NCBI RefSeq assembly: GCF_040712315.1
Contig: NC_134015.1
Coordinates: forward strand, 18,663,614 to 18,727,613
Source of the DNA: Castanea sativa
Taxonomy: Eukaryota; Streptophyta; Magnoliopsida; Fagales; Fagaceae
Length of the DNA: 64,000 bases
Reading direction: 5' to 3'
Part shown: one piece after another, positions 12,701-24,371 of the stretch
Numbering within the stretch: the first letter of the stretch is position 1
Layout of the letters: the number at the start of each line of letters is the position of its first letter
Position numbers and translations under genes: made by a program
Notes under the pieces: model-generated
What the model saw: the letters and a program-made list of their open reading frames with translations, nothing else
Told to the model about the DNA's origin: nothing
Database searches by the model: none

Positions 12701-15700
12701 CCCTTCTTTTATTGATTTCCTAGATTCTTGCAATTTTTGTATTTGATTTGCTGTACCCTTGTTCACTCCCTATGTACTAGGGTGCTTCCTTTTTGGTATC
12801 AATATATCTTATTACTTATCAAAAAAATAAAAAAATAAAAAAAAATTACTATATTATGTTGAGTGTATAATAAGAAGGTCATGGGTAGATATGTGTGAAT
12901 TATACATATGTTGTCAATGGGTAGGTATTTGGGTGTGGTTTTATTATTATTTTTATTTGGGATAAAAGTACATTTTTGTGTCAGCTAAACAAGTTTAGTA
13001 TATGTCATCACTTCTTGCTCCAAACAATGAGTCAATGACAAATGCCGTCATCCTTTAGATTACAGGTGATCCTGTTGTTAAGTTTTTATTTATTTATTAT
13101 ACTAATTAATGTTGTTAATCCTCATGACACTACTGTCATCTTTACTGAGAGAGAGATAGAGAGAGGGCCTTTGCCTCAACAAAAAATGAGGACATTGCTA
13201 ACAGACTCAGAATTTGCACTCATAGATATAGCCAATCATGTTCGTGACTTATTGTGTCAACATAATCTTTTGAATATTATAATTTGTATGATCAAAGAAG
13301 GATATATATAAAATTTAAATATCTTGTTTTACATTTCTCAGTACTTTTGAATTCACTTTTTTGTTGTCAAGGTAGATGGATACTTCTTCTAGAATTTCAA
13401 AGATAAGAAGCCGTGAACGTGAAAGACTTCGTGGGCCACCATGGCTGAAGGTATAAAAGTCATTTGGTTAGTTTGGTTGGTAGCTTTTACTATATATTTG
13501 CACAAAATAATACTACTGATAATTTAGGCCGCAGTAGTACATATACAAGTAGTGGCATATTAATCTGTTTTACTTAAAGAAAAGATTTCGACAAATTAAT
13601 TTAAAATATAGCTTAAAGGGTGATGAGTGGGCTTTTCAATGCTTTTGAGGAGTAGTTTGAATCTCCCCTTCTCCCTTTGGGGCCAAAACTTATAAAAAAG
13701 AAATGGCTATGAGAAATTAAATGCCAATGAGCTCTACCTCAAAGCTCAAAGAGAAATCTTTTCCTCTTGTAAGAGCAAGGTGGAGGGTGAGATCATGGGT
13801 CAAGACCCACCAGGTGTGTATGTAAGTTACCAATAAAAGAAGTGTTCCTAGTTCTTTGATGTGGTAGTGTCACTCTAGTTCAAGATTAGGTGATTGGTTT
13901 CACTTAATAAGCCAGTCATGGTGATAACATGTTCAATGAAAAGCTTTCTATTATTCTCTTTCATGGTTGAATGCATTTAAATGATGTCATAGTTCCTTTG
14001 CAAAAGAAGATGCATTGTACATACAGCTCTCTTGTTCCTAATTGTACATATTGTTTGTATTTTGCCCAGTAAAATGCAAGTTACCTGTAAAATGTAAAAA
14101 TATTGTTACACTCAAGCACTTGATCAGATTGTGTGAGTAAACTTTGAAAATTTGACCTAAGTTTGTAATTGTACTATATCTTAATTTTTAATTGATTGTT
14201 TATTCTCTTTAGAGTTCAGACAAATGGCTAATGTTAACCTAAGTTGAAATGTAAGATTTTCTATCATTTTTTAATTGATTGTTTATTCTCCCTGTTTTTG
14301 ACATATTTTATGATACAGGTGGTACAGGGTGCACTGCTCAGCTGTATGTATACTGCACTTGATTATGCACAAACAGGATTAATTGCAGCAGTGTTCTTCT
14401 TTAAAGTGAGTCTGATTTACACATATGCAATGTTATGGCCTTGGGTAATTAATAGTTATTTTTTAAAAATTCTTAATAATGCAGACTTTCATAATGCCTT
14501 CATTCATACTAAGAAAAAGAAATGGTATTGATATGTTGTGTTGTCATTATTATTATCATCATCTTGTCATCTGTGTTTTTATGCTGTACTAATTGTAGGA
14601 TTAGAAAACTTGGAAAAGGAGAGGAATTGAATAGAAAAAAGAGCTAATTGGGAGTAAATCATGGAGTTTTCTGAACCGTGTTTTTACTTACATTAATTGA
14701 AAACTTTAAACAGACAAAACATGAGATCCACACCTCCCCCCCCCCCCCCCCCCTTTTTCTTTTGGGTGCAAAGCCCATCAAGAATTTAAAGAATATTCAG
14801 AAAAAGAATGGATGTATGAGTATAATAGTCCAAAATTCTTTCTGTTTGCTTGAAATTGGCATTCTTGCAGAATGTTAGTTATATAATTCTGGCATTAAAA
14901 TTTTACCTTTGTATTTTGGGTTTGCTCTCTGAATTTGAAATGCACGTGACACTTCATAATATTCTGTCATGTTCCTCTTTCAGACATTATTCTTTGCTGA
15001 ACTGCCTAAATCTCTTATCTGTATTGTTAGGGAGCTAAATGTCTTCTTGTGTTCATTGTTATATCTTGAAAGCAGATAACTACTCTTTTGCTTCTGAACT
15101 TTAGATCTTTTTATGATCCTATTCTTGTCTCTTTATTATATTGATTGTCATTTAATATTTTATTTATTTATAAGACATCAATTGACAAATACTTCGTTGA
15201 TGTTGATTGCTAATAGATGATGGAATGGTGGTACCAATCTGCTGAGGAGAGAATGTCAGCTCCAACTGTGTACCCCCCACCACCTCCTCCTCCTCCACCA
15301 AAGGTGAAGAAAATTTTCAGTTTATCTTTGCTTACCCTGTTCTATGTGTGCACACATGTATATACCTGTGTATGGTGCCCAATACTATCAAATTGAAGTA
15401 CATGGAAAAAGGGGAAAGATGTAATTGAATTGAAGCAATTTTTGTTATTGTTGCTATGTTGCTTAAATAGTTAAGTCAAATTTGCCATTACAAACAGGTT
15501 GCTGAAGAGGGTATTCCACTGCCACCTGACAGAACAATTTGTCCTTTGTGCTCACAGAAGCGTGCGAATCCATCTGTAGTTACAGTTTCAGGGTTTGTCT
15601 TCTGTTACGCATGCATATTTAAGTATGTTTCTCAGGTGAGGCCTCCAAACTCGTTGACTATTGACTTGAAAGATAGAAGTGATTGTTATGTTTTTTAGGG

Positions 15701-17222
15701 GAAGTATTCTAGACGGGCTTGAGGCATGAAAATTGTCTCAGAGGACAAGGTTAATATGTCACAGAACTGATTCATTACATCTAGGTTTTCTTTGTAGCTA
15801 TTTCAATATAGACTTTTTAATAACCCTAGCCTCTATTTATTGTAGAATAATCATATACTTAGTAGTGAACAAACAATTTTATATTAGTTTTTCTATAATT
15901 TATTTTGTATTTCTGAACCTTAGCATATATTTGGTTCATGTCAGCAAAGCTAATTTGTAACACCAACTATGAATCTGTCTCTTCCATAGTTAATGTTCTC
16001 CATGCAAGTCCTACATCCTGTGTTATCACTTATCAGTTTCAAAAAAGCTTGGAACTTGAAAGATAGAAGTGATTGTTATGTTTTTTAGGGGAAGTATTCT
16101 GGAAGGGCTTGAGGCATGGAAATTGTCTCAGAGGAGAAGGTTAACATGTCACAGAACTGATTCATTACATCTAGGTTTTCTTTGTAGCTATTTCAAAAAA
16201 GACTTTCAATAACCCTAGCCTCTATTTATTGTAGAATAATCATGTACTTTGTAGTGAACAAACAATTTTATTTTAGTTTTTCTATAATTTACTTTGTATT
16301 TCTGAACCTCAGCATATCTTTGGTTCATGTCAGCAAAGCTAATTTGTAATACCACATGTGAATCTGTCTCTTCCGTAGGTAATGTTCTCCATGCAAGTCC
16401 TACTTCCTGTGTTAGCACTAATCAGTTTCAAAACAGCTTGGAAACCTGTTTGAATTTGAGGAAACCTGTTTCCATGTAGCACTGTGAATGCTTAGATTTG
16501 TTTTGTGCATCCTTACACTTCTATTCACCAAAGTAGTATTATATTAAGATCAAATCTGGTTTAAAGCTAGGAAATGCACCTGAAATATACATATATTTGA
16601 GAAAAATTTATGATTTTGCATTATCTTAGGTGGACTGTTTTGTAATTGTCATACATCCTTCCAGCTTGGTTATTCTACTCAATACTGTCTTCCTTGGAGC
16701 CAAACTACACTTTTGGTTCTCCAACAATGTAGGCCATTATAATTTCATCCCTTTACATTTAATTGTGTCAAATTTGTTCTCTACTTTCAAAATCAAGTCG
16801 ATCTTATCCTTAATCAAGTAAACTTCTAAGGATAAAATTGACTTGAATTTGAAATTTGAGGGATGAGTTTGACTTGATTTTGAAATTTGAGAGATGAAAT
16901 TGACTCCAATTTATAGTTGAGGATCCTGGATTCTGAAAGTTGAAGGAAAACATTGACACAATCATGTGTATTAGGGCGAAATTGAAACTGTGACAAATGT
17001 ATGAGGACCAAAATTATAGTTTGGCCTTTTATTGGGTGAAAAAATTGTTAATTTTAACCATTTTTTAAAAGTTTTTGCACTGGACAGTTTCATGGGTGAA
17101 AATATTGTCTCTTTTAACAAATTTGTTTTTTGGGCTTTTGTTCTTGGCAGTATAAACGGTGCCCAATCACATTAATGCCTGCAACCGGTGACCATATAAG
17201 GAGGCTCTTTCATGATGTATAG
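6715..17222 (+). CDS. PEX12: Peroxin 12, peroxisomal RING-type E3 ubiquitin ligase subunit
   Basis: Membrane peroxin that with PEX2 and PEX10 ubiquitinates the import receptor PEX5 so it can be recycled from the peroxisome. Exons read 6715-6822, 6915-7020, 8641-8789, 11292-11538, 12102-12211, 13376-13450, 14319-14405, 15217-15303, 15498-15635 and 17151-17222, all GT-AG and in phase. The product is about 392 residues, close to the 393 I recall for Arabidopsis. It starts MLFQVGGQGSRPTFFEM as in other plants. Conserved blocks are LDYEDEFF, VLPYFKSKLH, YPWIHASSEG, a hydrophobic pair in exons 5 and 7, a proline run in exon 8, and the C-terminal RING. The RING shows Cys338, Cys341, Cys359, Cys362 and Cys373, the reduced zinc-ligand set typical of PEX12. 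No defect is seen. Introns hold many transposon pieces; intron 3 alone is about 2.5 kb. Confidence 0.96.
8899..8995 (-). mobile_element. tRNA-derived SINE fragment in PEX12 intron 3
   Basis: Read on the minus strand it has a B-box-like ggattcaaaactc and a tail ending gtgtgtgtaacttaccaat. This resembles the plus-strand copy at about 13727-13840, including the shared end and the ggtg-rich stretch before the B box. Both ends are approximate and no target duplication was found. Confidence 0.45.
9060..9370 (+). mobile_element. 3' end of a non-LTR (LINE) retrotransposon in PEX12 intron 3
   Basis: A frame reads WCIWRERNNRHFEDLER and runs to a stop after LDWVVV at about 9220. This is the typical C-terminal end of plant LINE ORF2 proteins. 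It is followed by a T-rich 3' region and an A-rich end near 9360. It is strongly 5'-truncated and in the same direction as PEX12. Confidence 0.65.
10508..10605 (-). mobile_element. tRNA-derived SINE-like element in PEX12 intron 3
   Basis: On the minus strand an A box (TAGCTCAATTGG, plus positions 10575-10586) is followed about 45 bases later by a B box (GGTTCAAGACC, 10521-10531). That is the internal RNA polymerase III promoter layout of tRNA-like SINEs. The surrounding ggtgagatcatggg matches the copy near 13790. Ends are approximate. Confidence 0.6.
10930..11238. mobile_element. Tourist-like (PIF/Harbinger) MITE in PEX12 intron 3
   Basis: A 309-bp element has imperfect terminal inverted repeats (ggctatgtttgg and ccaaacatggtg) and a TTA target duplication on each side (10927-10929, 11239-11241). 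Its interior is purine-rich on the left and pyrimidine-rich on the right, so it could fold. It has no coding capacity. Confidence 0.75.
12690..12845 (+). mobile_element. LINE-type 3' tail in PEX12 intron 5
   Basis: A T-rich stretch ending tatcttattacttatc and an A-rich tract at 12821-12844 resembles the 3' tail of the LINE piece at 9060-9370. Another similar tail lies near 10130-10240. These are probably 5'-truncated LINE insertions; no protein part or target duplication is visible. Confidence 0.35.
13727..13840 (+). mobile_element. tRNA-derived SINE in PEX12 intron 6
   Basis: Has gagctctacctcaaagctc at the left (a degraded A-box area), then ggtgagatcatgggtcaagac with a B-box-like core, and a right end gtgtgtatgtaagttaccaa. 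It shares blocks with the minus-strand copies at 8899-8995 and 10508-10605. Three related copies in one gene support a genuine SINE family. Confidence 0.55.
14734..14753 (+). repeat. Poly-C tract in PEX12 intron 7
   Basis: A run of about eighteen cytosines follows cacctc and is followed by ctttttc. A pure C run is rare in this AT-rich sequence and its length is prone to sequencing error. Confidence 0.85.
15664..16443 (+). repeat. 390-bp tandem duplication in PEX12 intron 9
   Basis: The block 15664-16053 is repeated at 16054-16443, with a constant 390-base offset wherever checked (acttgaaagatagaagtg at 15664 and 16054; atcagtttcaaa near each end). The copies differ at scattered bases. It lies wholly inside the intron before the last exon, so the protein is not affected. 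Confidence 0.9.
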
Positions 17223-18560
17223 AGAAACCCTGTTAAAAATCATGAGTTAAAGCAATACATTTCTATGCAAGAAGGATTCAATAATCAAGTCAAATGCGAA
17301 GCAGAGATGCTCAGCCACAAGTGTGGCCATGACAAGCAAACCAAAATAAGGTTCAGTTCAATTGTTGACTGGTGTTATATCTTACTCTTACCATTTTTTA
17401 GGGTTTTATCTATTTTATAAACATTTTTCTTGTATTTTATCTCTTTAGGCAATATTTGATTAATGATTATATGAGTTGAGGTGTCAGGTGACATTCTTTG
17501 AGTCCACAGCCATTATCCATGTTTTGGAGTTAGATCATAGATGTGTAATGATTTGATATCTGTAACATAACGAGTTTGTATGAAAGAACTATTGGTGCAA
17601 TATCAGTTCTCTTTTTTTTTCTTTTTTTTTTTAAGGAAATCATCAAATTTTTTTCTTTTTTTTTGGTATAAATTTTGTGTTGGTTCTAGGTTATATTTAA
17701 TGCCATACGAGGGTGTGTAAGTTGATTTTTATCACACATAATTCCACAACAGTAATAGAGAAGTGGGGATTACTTCTACAGTTTCTTTGCAATGATCTCT
17801 CTCTCTCTCTCTCTCTTCCTTTGGTGTGTGTGTGTGTGGAGTAGGAGATTTTGGGAAGACCACCATTCTTTTTATTTTATCTTATTATTATTATTTTTTA
17901 ATAATTTTCAAGATGCGTTGCTTGTCTTCCACATTTTTAAATCTCTCCTTGAACTTGTTCTGAAGTTGTCTGGTCATATCTGCAGATTGCCATTTTTTTT
18001 CCCTGTTGTTTATAACGTTAACCATTTGCAATAGCTGAGTTGCCTTGCCTGAAAACGTTAACCATTCCTCACTGTATCACCTTGTGTCCTTATATGTGAT
18101 GCATTCTGCATTTTCTATAGTGAACCTTGATGTATAGACTCTGAAAAGAGTGTTATGCTGCATTTGGATAGTTTGAGTATTGGTGAACATTAGATGTACT
18201 AGCAATGTGTGTGGATAGGAGGAAACGGAGAGAAGGGGGATATCACTGTCTGCGGCTCCTGAAAGGGATCCTATTGAAAGATGAATGTATTGGAATTCAA
18301 ATCTCAGCATTGAACAAGGAGATTATGCACATTGACTACTCATTCACAGTCACAGGTAATAGAAGATATTCATTGGGATGTATGGCATTCCAAATCAGTA
18401 TTCGGTTAAATGATGGTTCCAACTTTCAACCCATCCTCAATATTCCAGGGAAAAAACCCGAGAGAGAAGAGAAGAGAGGAGATGGAAATGGACCCATACC
18501 AGTTAAAAAGCAGCCCAATGGGTTAAATTATAAGATAAAAAATTTACATCCCTTTAACCA
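17223..18560. other. PEX12 3' flank, no gene seen
   Basis: Holds the PEX12 3' UTR, a CT microsatellite at about 17793-17813 and T-rich runs. No supported coding region is present. Confidence 0.5.
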
Positions 18561-18589
18561 AAAGAGAAGCTCCAATAAGAAATCGAGTT

Positions 18590-19330
18590 TAGGTCAGCCT
18601 TCAATTTTGGGAGAAAAGGTGCAAGGAACCAGGGAGGGCAGGAAGGGAGGTCTTGGAGCCTCAATGACGCCGTTAAAAGTTTCCTTCAAAGAGAATAAAG
18701 GAAAACTTACGGAAAACAACCAGTTTGATTGCCTGAACTGTTGCTTGTGCTTGGGTCGGAAAACTTGTGCTTGTGCTTGGAGCCTCACCAGATGCATTTC
18801 TTACCACAGCAGTAGTGAAAGTAGAATAGGGCCTGATAGCAGCATCAAATTTTATTGAAAACCAACTAGTTGGAGGAGGAATCCATTTCGAGACCAGATC
18901 ATGTGACCGAGCAAACCAGACAGAGAGATGTTCTTAATATGCTTTTATGCTTTGTTGATTGCTCCAACATCCTTTCTAGAATCAGGTTTGTGATTTGCAA
19001 AAATAGTTTGATCCCTTCTTCTCCAAAAGTTTTGAAGAGAACTGAGCACAAAGTGAGCTTGTGGATGTCTTCCTTGAAAACATGCATTTTTGGTTGAGGG
19101 AAAATGACATTTTATAAATCACTTGTAGATAAGAGCTTGAGAGAAGCTCTGTTAAATGGCCAAGCTCTTAGAGACCAGACGATTGTAGCGTAGGGGCAAA
19201 TGAATATGTGCTTAGCTGACTCTTGGAACTGGTTACGCAACACACATTGTAGATCAAATTGGGGCCATCTTTTATTAAGAGCTATTTTGGTGGGAAGAAT
19301 ATCCCAAACAATTTTTTCGAGCATGATTAT
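18590..19330 (-). pseudogene. LINE ORF2 C-terminal relic (zf-RVT plus RNase H-like)
   Basis: From right to left on the minus strand, 19324-19112 reads as a zinc-binding reverse-transcriptase region (IVWDILPTKIALNKRWPQF, then a CPYATIVW block). After stops and frame changes, about 18880-18700 reads as an RNase H-like domain (PPPTSWFSIKFDAAIRPYST). This order is typical of plant L1-type ORF2 proteins. It is broken by several stops and lacks the reverse-transcriptase core, so it is a dead fragment. Confidence 0.7.
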
Positions 19331-19459
19331 GACATGAAAGGGATAAGATAATGGGTATATAAATTATACAGCTTTCAATAAAAAGAAGAAAAAAGAAGAA
19401 GAAGAAGAAGAAAGAATTAAGCAATTAGCTTCTTTCCAATAGACAATTCTTACAGTCTT

Positions 19460-19540
19460 CGAGTAGTGCTCCGGGCTCTCACATATGGGTGGGGCTCCAC
19501 TCTCCTTGTGAGAGCCCGGAGCAATGCTCCAGGACTACTT
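19460..19540. repeat. Short foldback with a perfect 16-bp inverted repeat
   Basis: GCTCCGGGCTCTCACA at 19468-19483 is matched exactly in reverse at 19507-19522, with a 23-base loop. Weaker pairing (agtagt against actact) extends outward. It may be the core of a small MITE or a stable RNA hairpin. Confidence 0.75.
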
Positions 19541-19766
19541 AAATTTTTTCCCTCTCCAACAACAGTGAAGCAATTGATTTGTTTGGAATTCCTAATGTTA
19601 GATGCATGGATGGGTAGCTACACTACATTTGAATTGAAAATGGAGTGATTGATTGAGCAGCAAATGTGTGAATTTTTTTATGATTTTGTAAACGAATGCC
19701 CAAGAACAATGGTTAAGTTGTATTTAATGTTTATATTTATATATTAAAAAAATAAATTGTGTGTGT

Positions 19767-19767
<1 letters not shown>

Positions 19768-19802
<35 letters not shown>
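19768..19802. repeat. (AT)n microsatellite
   Basis: About seventeen AT units, followed at 19871-19890 by a poly-A run. It lies in gene-free sequence. Confidence 0.9.
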
Positions 19803-19804
<2 letters not shown>

Positions 19805-21470
19805 AAGAAAAACACTTAATTATATTAAATTTGTGCGTATAAACCAATATATCATTAACAAGAGTCTTGGCAAAAAAAAAAAAAAAAAAAGAGTAATCTT
19901 TTTTGAAAAATGTGCATTAAAGCTTATTATTAAGTATTTATTAATCATTAACCTGTGCCCTTAGGTTAATGATATCTATCTTTTTTTTTTTTTTTTTTAA
20001 CTAGATGATATTTCGCGCGATACGCGAACTACTTTAGAATTTCATTTAAAATCATTTTTATGTATATTAAAATCTACATATAATACTTAATACTTATTTT
20101 GTTGTATAATATTTATGTCTGCCCACAATATTGTTAAATACTTTGAAACTTGATTTTTTTTTAATTCATAATTTATTTTGAAAAATTGTATAACATTGTA
20201 AGATTATAATATATTATAATATTTACCGTTAAAAGTAGATTTTATTTTTCAAACTGATTAAATGATTGTGAAATCTACAAATATGAATTTAAAATATAAA
20301 ATACTTTTATATCCTAAAATTACATAAATTTAAGCAACCTACCAAACACTTTCTCAATCACTCTATTCTCATAATCAAATATGGAGACCTTGATCATAAA
20401 CACCCAATTAATTATCTCAATGGAATTAATGAAATCATTTGTAAGTATCAACATAAAGAGAACGTGACTAAACAAAGAGAAATTTGCTAAAAATATATTC
20501 ATTTATTAAAATTCAATTGACTTTAGTTGGGCTTCTATATCCTTTAAAAAAAGCGAAAAATACTTTTAAGTCACCATCAATTTTTGTTTTTACCACTATG
20601 GCTACATACAAAAACCTACAAATTATGAATTCTAACACAAAAAAAAGCTAACTTCGTAAATAATCAATTAGAAGGTTTCTTTTTCTTTTTCTTTAGTTCT
20701 AGAATAAAATACAGTTATAACTTTCCCAAACCAAAATCACAAACACTCAAAGACTCCAAGCGAATCATAACTTTCACAAAATCTACAATGTCTGACTTCA
20801 ACATCAAAATCGTAAGCTACCATCACTGAATAAAAACGCAAGCCCCTTTCCTTGGTCATAGCCTATTCATACGTAACATTGGAGTTATGTAGATATCATT
20901 GAAAGGTCGATGCTAAATGACATCATTTTTTGTCTAAGTGTATTTGAGATAGGATGATATGAAAGGCTATGAACATGTGTATATAAAGGAGTAAAAGCGA
21001 AAAGGATGAATAAAAAGGCAAAGAGTTTTTTGTGTGTGTGAGAGATGGAAGGTCTTGAGACATTGAACCAAATGAAATAAATAGTAATCTTAAAACATTG
21101 AATACAAAATGTAACAAAAATTAGTCTTGAAACATTGAACCAAAGGAAATAAAGAGTCTCCACTTTTAAATTTGTTCTTATCTCTAATATGGCTTAAGAG
21201 TATCTCAATTCTCTTTATAGAGTACGCCACATGGCAGAACCTCATGTTCTCTCGCATGAGATCTCTGCTTTTATATATATATATATATATGGATTGATGA
21301 TTGATTGATGATATTGGTTTTAAATTAGCTTTTGTGAATTGTTATTTAATTTTATGCGTTGTGAAGGTGAAAAACGTTCCACCAATCTACCGCATCCTTG
21401 ATAAACCTTTTTAATTTCTAATTTGCAATTTTCTCTTTGTATGATATACCATCAAAGTATTGAATATATA
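19803..21470. other. Gene-free AT-rich region
   Basis: No supported gene. The one feature that stands out is a GC-rich short palindrome, ttcgcgcgatacgcgaa, at 20022-20038 inside very AT-rich DNA. An (AT)n tract lies at about 21273-21290. Confidence 0.5.
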
Positions 21471-21479
21471 TTTAAATTA

Positions 21480-23012
21480 GGCGTAAATGCACTTTTAGTC
21501 CTTACATTTTGACCCTATTTCTATTTTGGTTCTTATATTTTCATTTTACCACTTTTAGTCCCTAAACCAATTAACGCGTGTTATTTTAGTCATTACCGTC
21601 ATCCAACTAACAGAAAATGCTGACGTGGCTAACGGAGGGATTAAAATATTATAAAAAATGCCACATCACCCATGACACATCAGCACGTCAGCATTTTAAT
21701 TAATAAAAAAAAAATAAAAAGCCCAAAAAATAAAAAGCTAGGTCAGAAAATAAATAAAAATTTTAAAATAAACATTAATCTAATTTTTTTTTTTTACTTT
21801 TCATTTTTTTTTTCCATAAGAACCTACATGCTCAAGCCCAGAAAATTTCAAAACCAGAAAAATTCACATCTCGGTGGACTTTTGAATCCTTTGATCTTAA
21901 TTAATTATTTCTTAATCTAAATGAAGAACACACAAGTAAGAAGAGAAAACAAAATCAAAAGCACATCACAATAACCAAAAACCCAGCTCTAACATTCCAA
22001 TTTTCAAAAACTTAACATCAACCATTACCCAGCTCTAACATCAACCTCACAAAAACTTAACCTTTTTCCATTACCCACATCACAAATAACCAAGAATCTA
22101 GCAAACCCAAAAGATCTAAAATACCCATAAGAAAAACAAACCAAAAAACTCATCAATCATCAAATCTCAAAGGCCAAAATAACCAAGAATCCAAGCTCCA
22201 AATCCCCATCACTGAAAAAAAGCTGCTCTGCAGTGGGCGAGATTCCAAAGCACGTCAAGACCAAACCCATCTTCGAATCCAAACACACTAGCTAAAGAAA
22301 CCCCACACCCACAAGAATACCCATCGAAGTAATCGTTTGGATCCAAGACTACCCAAATCGGAAAGAAAAACCCACTTTGGTTTTGAATGTTAATTCAAAC
22401 AACCATTCCATTCGAGCGTTGTAGGCGAAGGATGTTGCTGAGAATCGAGAGTTTTTGAACGATCTGGAAGAGGTGGTGGGGAATCTTTGATTAGGGTTAG
22501 AGTCGGGAGAGGAGTACGGAGAAGGGGAGCCATTGTTGAAGGAGGAGGAGAAAGAAGGAGCGCTAATGGAGGAAGAGATGTAAGGGCAGAAGGAGCGAGG
22601 TTGGAGCTCCGATGGCATCATTTTGGCTAGCTGGAATCAGAGCTAGACTCTGTTTTTGCTTGTGTATGAGATTGTAGAAAAGGATCTGAGATGAGTCACG
22701 GCTGGCTGCTTCGTTAAGCTTTAGCTCCGGAGTATAGAATATTTTGGAGTTGGAGATTTGGGATAGGGGTTTGGAACTCGATTGCAGAGCCCTAACACAA
22801 TTCAAACAACAAACTCAGATCCTAGACTAAATTTTTTGGGTTTATTTTGTGTTTGTTTCCTAAGAAAATATAGGTTTATGGGTTTGTTGGGGATTGATCT
22901 GTTTACTGGGTTTATGGGTTTGATTTGTGAAAATCATGTGGATTAGTGATTTGCTGGAGAATTCGGTCTTGAATGGTTGTTTGTTGTTGTTGTTGTTGTG
23001 TTGTGTTGTGTG

Positions 23013-23043
<31 letters not shown>

Positions 23044-23400
23044 TTTTAATTTCTGGGTTTGTGTTCCTAGATCTAGGTTGTGTTCTTGTTGTTCTTGTTC
23101 AAGGCACTCTTAGATCTCCATTCATGTGATTTTTTGTTTTTAATTTTTTTCATTTAGTTAAAATTAATAATTTTTTTAATTTAAATGCTGACGTGGCAAT
23201 TTTTTAATGCCAAAATAGAATTTTTAATTATTATTTTAATCCCTCTGTTAGCCACGTCAGCATTTTCTGTTAGCTGGGTAATGGTAAGGACTAAAATAAC
23301 ACGCGTCAATTGGTTTAGGGACTAAAAGTGGTAAAATGAAAATGTAAGGACCAAAATAGAAATAGGGCCAAAATATAGGGACTAAAAGTGCATTTACGCC
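21480..23400. mobile_element. Mutator-like element (Pack-MULE candidate), 1.92 kb
   Basis: A perfect 9-bp target duplication, tttaaatta, flanks it (21471-21479 and 23401-23409), the size typical of Mutator elements. The ends begin ggcgtaaatgcacttttagt and are mirrored at the right, with inverted repeats of roughly 230 bp each (about 21480-21715 and 23165-23400), including the shared block tgctgacgtggc. It has no transposase, so it is non-autonomous. The interior carries a gene fragment on the minus strand. Confidence 0.92.
22412..22621 (-). pseudogene. Captured first coding piece of a NEF1-like (no exine formation 1) gene
   Basis: Minus-strand frame starting ATGATG at 22621 reads MMPSELQPRSFCPYISSS and on to SSRSFKNSRFSATSFAYNAR, about 70 residues. 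This matches my memory of the N-terminus of plant NEF1, a membrane protein needed for pollen wall formation. After NAR the frame leaves the expected sequence (MEWLFELTF instead of a hydrophobic IA-LV-PCAAF segment), so capture appears to end there. About 190 bases before the start (22622-22810) may be captured 5' leader. The rest of the gene is absent, so it is not functional as NEF1. The family call rests on memory, without a search. Confidence 0.6.
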
Positions 23401-23589
23401 TTTAAATTAAGAGTGCATTGATCAACAAGTTGTCTACGAGTGCAATCTCTAGCAAGACTAGTTTCCCTATCATCTTCACTCTCTCTTTCAGCATTCAAAC
23501 AAAGATAGATTGATAAGCATGTTTTGAATCTCAGTCTAGCAAAAGAAAAAAAGAAGAAGAAAGCATGTTTTGAATCTCATAGTGTTCAT

Positions 23590-24371
23590 TGTAAGTGCAC
23601 AATTTGTACCCAGTCCAATCACTAGGTGGAATCAGGCCCAAAGAGCCTTATACAATAAAAATTTGTAGAGTGTGAACTTGAAATTTAGACTGTGGATGTT
23701 GGACAAGGGAAAAACAGGCTAGATTGTCATTATTCGCGTGTTCAATAGATGAGAACAGTAAAGAATCTCTCCTCAGACGTAAGCCGAGGACAACCTGTAT
23801 TGCCTTTCTTTTCTTTAAGAATAATATTACAATTACAATTCAAGTATTCGATCCCCCACTTCCTTCTGCCTTCCTCTACCTTTTATATCTTTCTTCTTCT
23901 CTTGTATCCATCTTCTTCTTCCTTCTTTCTTCCACGTGTATCACCAATCTCCTCCTTAGATACTTGTCCCATCCAGCACCTTCTTTAAACCTCCAAATAC
24001 CAGCTGGAAAGCTAAACCTCATTGCTCAGAGGTCATTTCCCCATTAATAAGGCTAGAGAGGTAGGTGCAGGGTCTTTAATGCGGTGGTAGCAGCTTTTTC
24101 TCCTCTGATATTTCTCACACGTTCTTCCCTCTAACTACTGCGTGGATCACGCCTTTACCCAATAGATCTTCCGGAATTCTGTCTCTAAATTCCTTGGTAT
24201 GTCCCATGACCTTTACTGGGCCCGTCCGAAGAGGTACTCTTCCTCGGACGACTCCTCCACCTCTCGTAGTGTGCACTGGCTTGTGGGCCTCAAAAGCTCT
24301 GCTCGGACAAACTTACACCACCAAATCATGCCCAAGGCCCAAATAAACATTTTATCTATTTTACCCCCACA
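23590..24371 (+). mobile_element. Solo LTR, 782 bp
   Basis: Begins TGTAAGTGCACAATTTG and ends ACCCCCACA, with gttcat on both sides (23584-23589 and 24372-24377) as a target duplication. No internal retroviral genes or second LTR lie nearby, so it was probably left by recombination between two LTRs. It is less AT-rich than its surroundings and carries a tcctcgga repeat motif. Confidence 0.82.

Noticed and set aside
18205..18858. A 217-codon open frame on the plus strand downstream of PEX12
   Set aside because: No recognisable domain, odd low-complexity content, and it overlaps a LINE RNase H relic on the other strand. Taken as chance.
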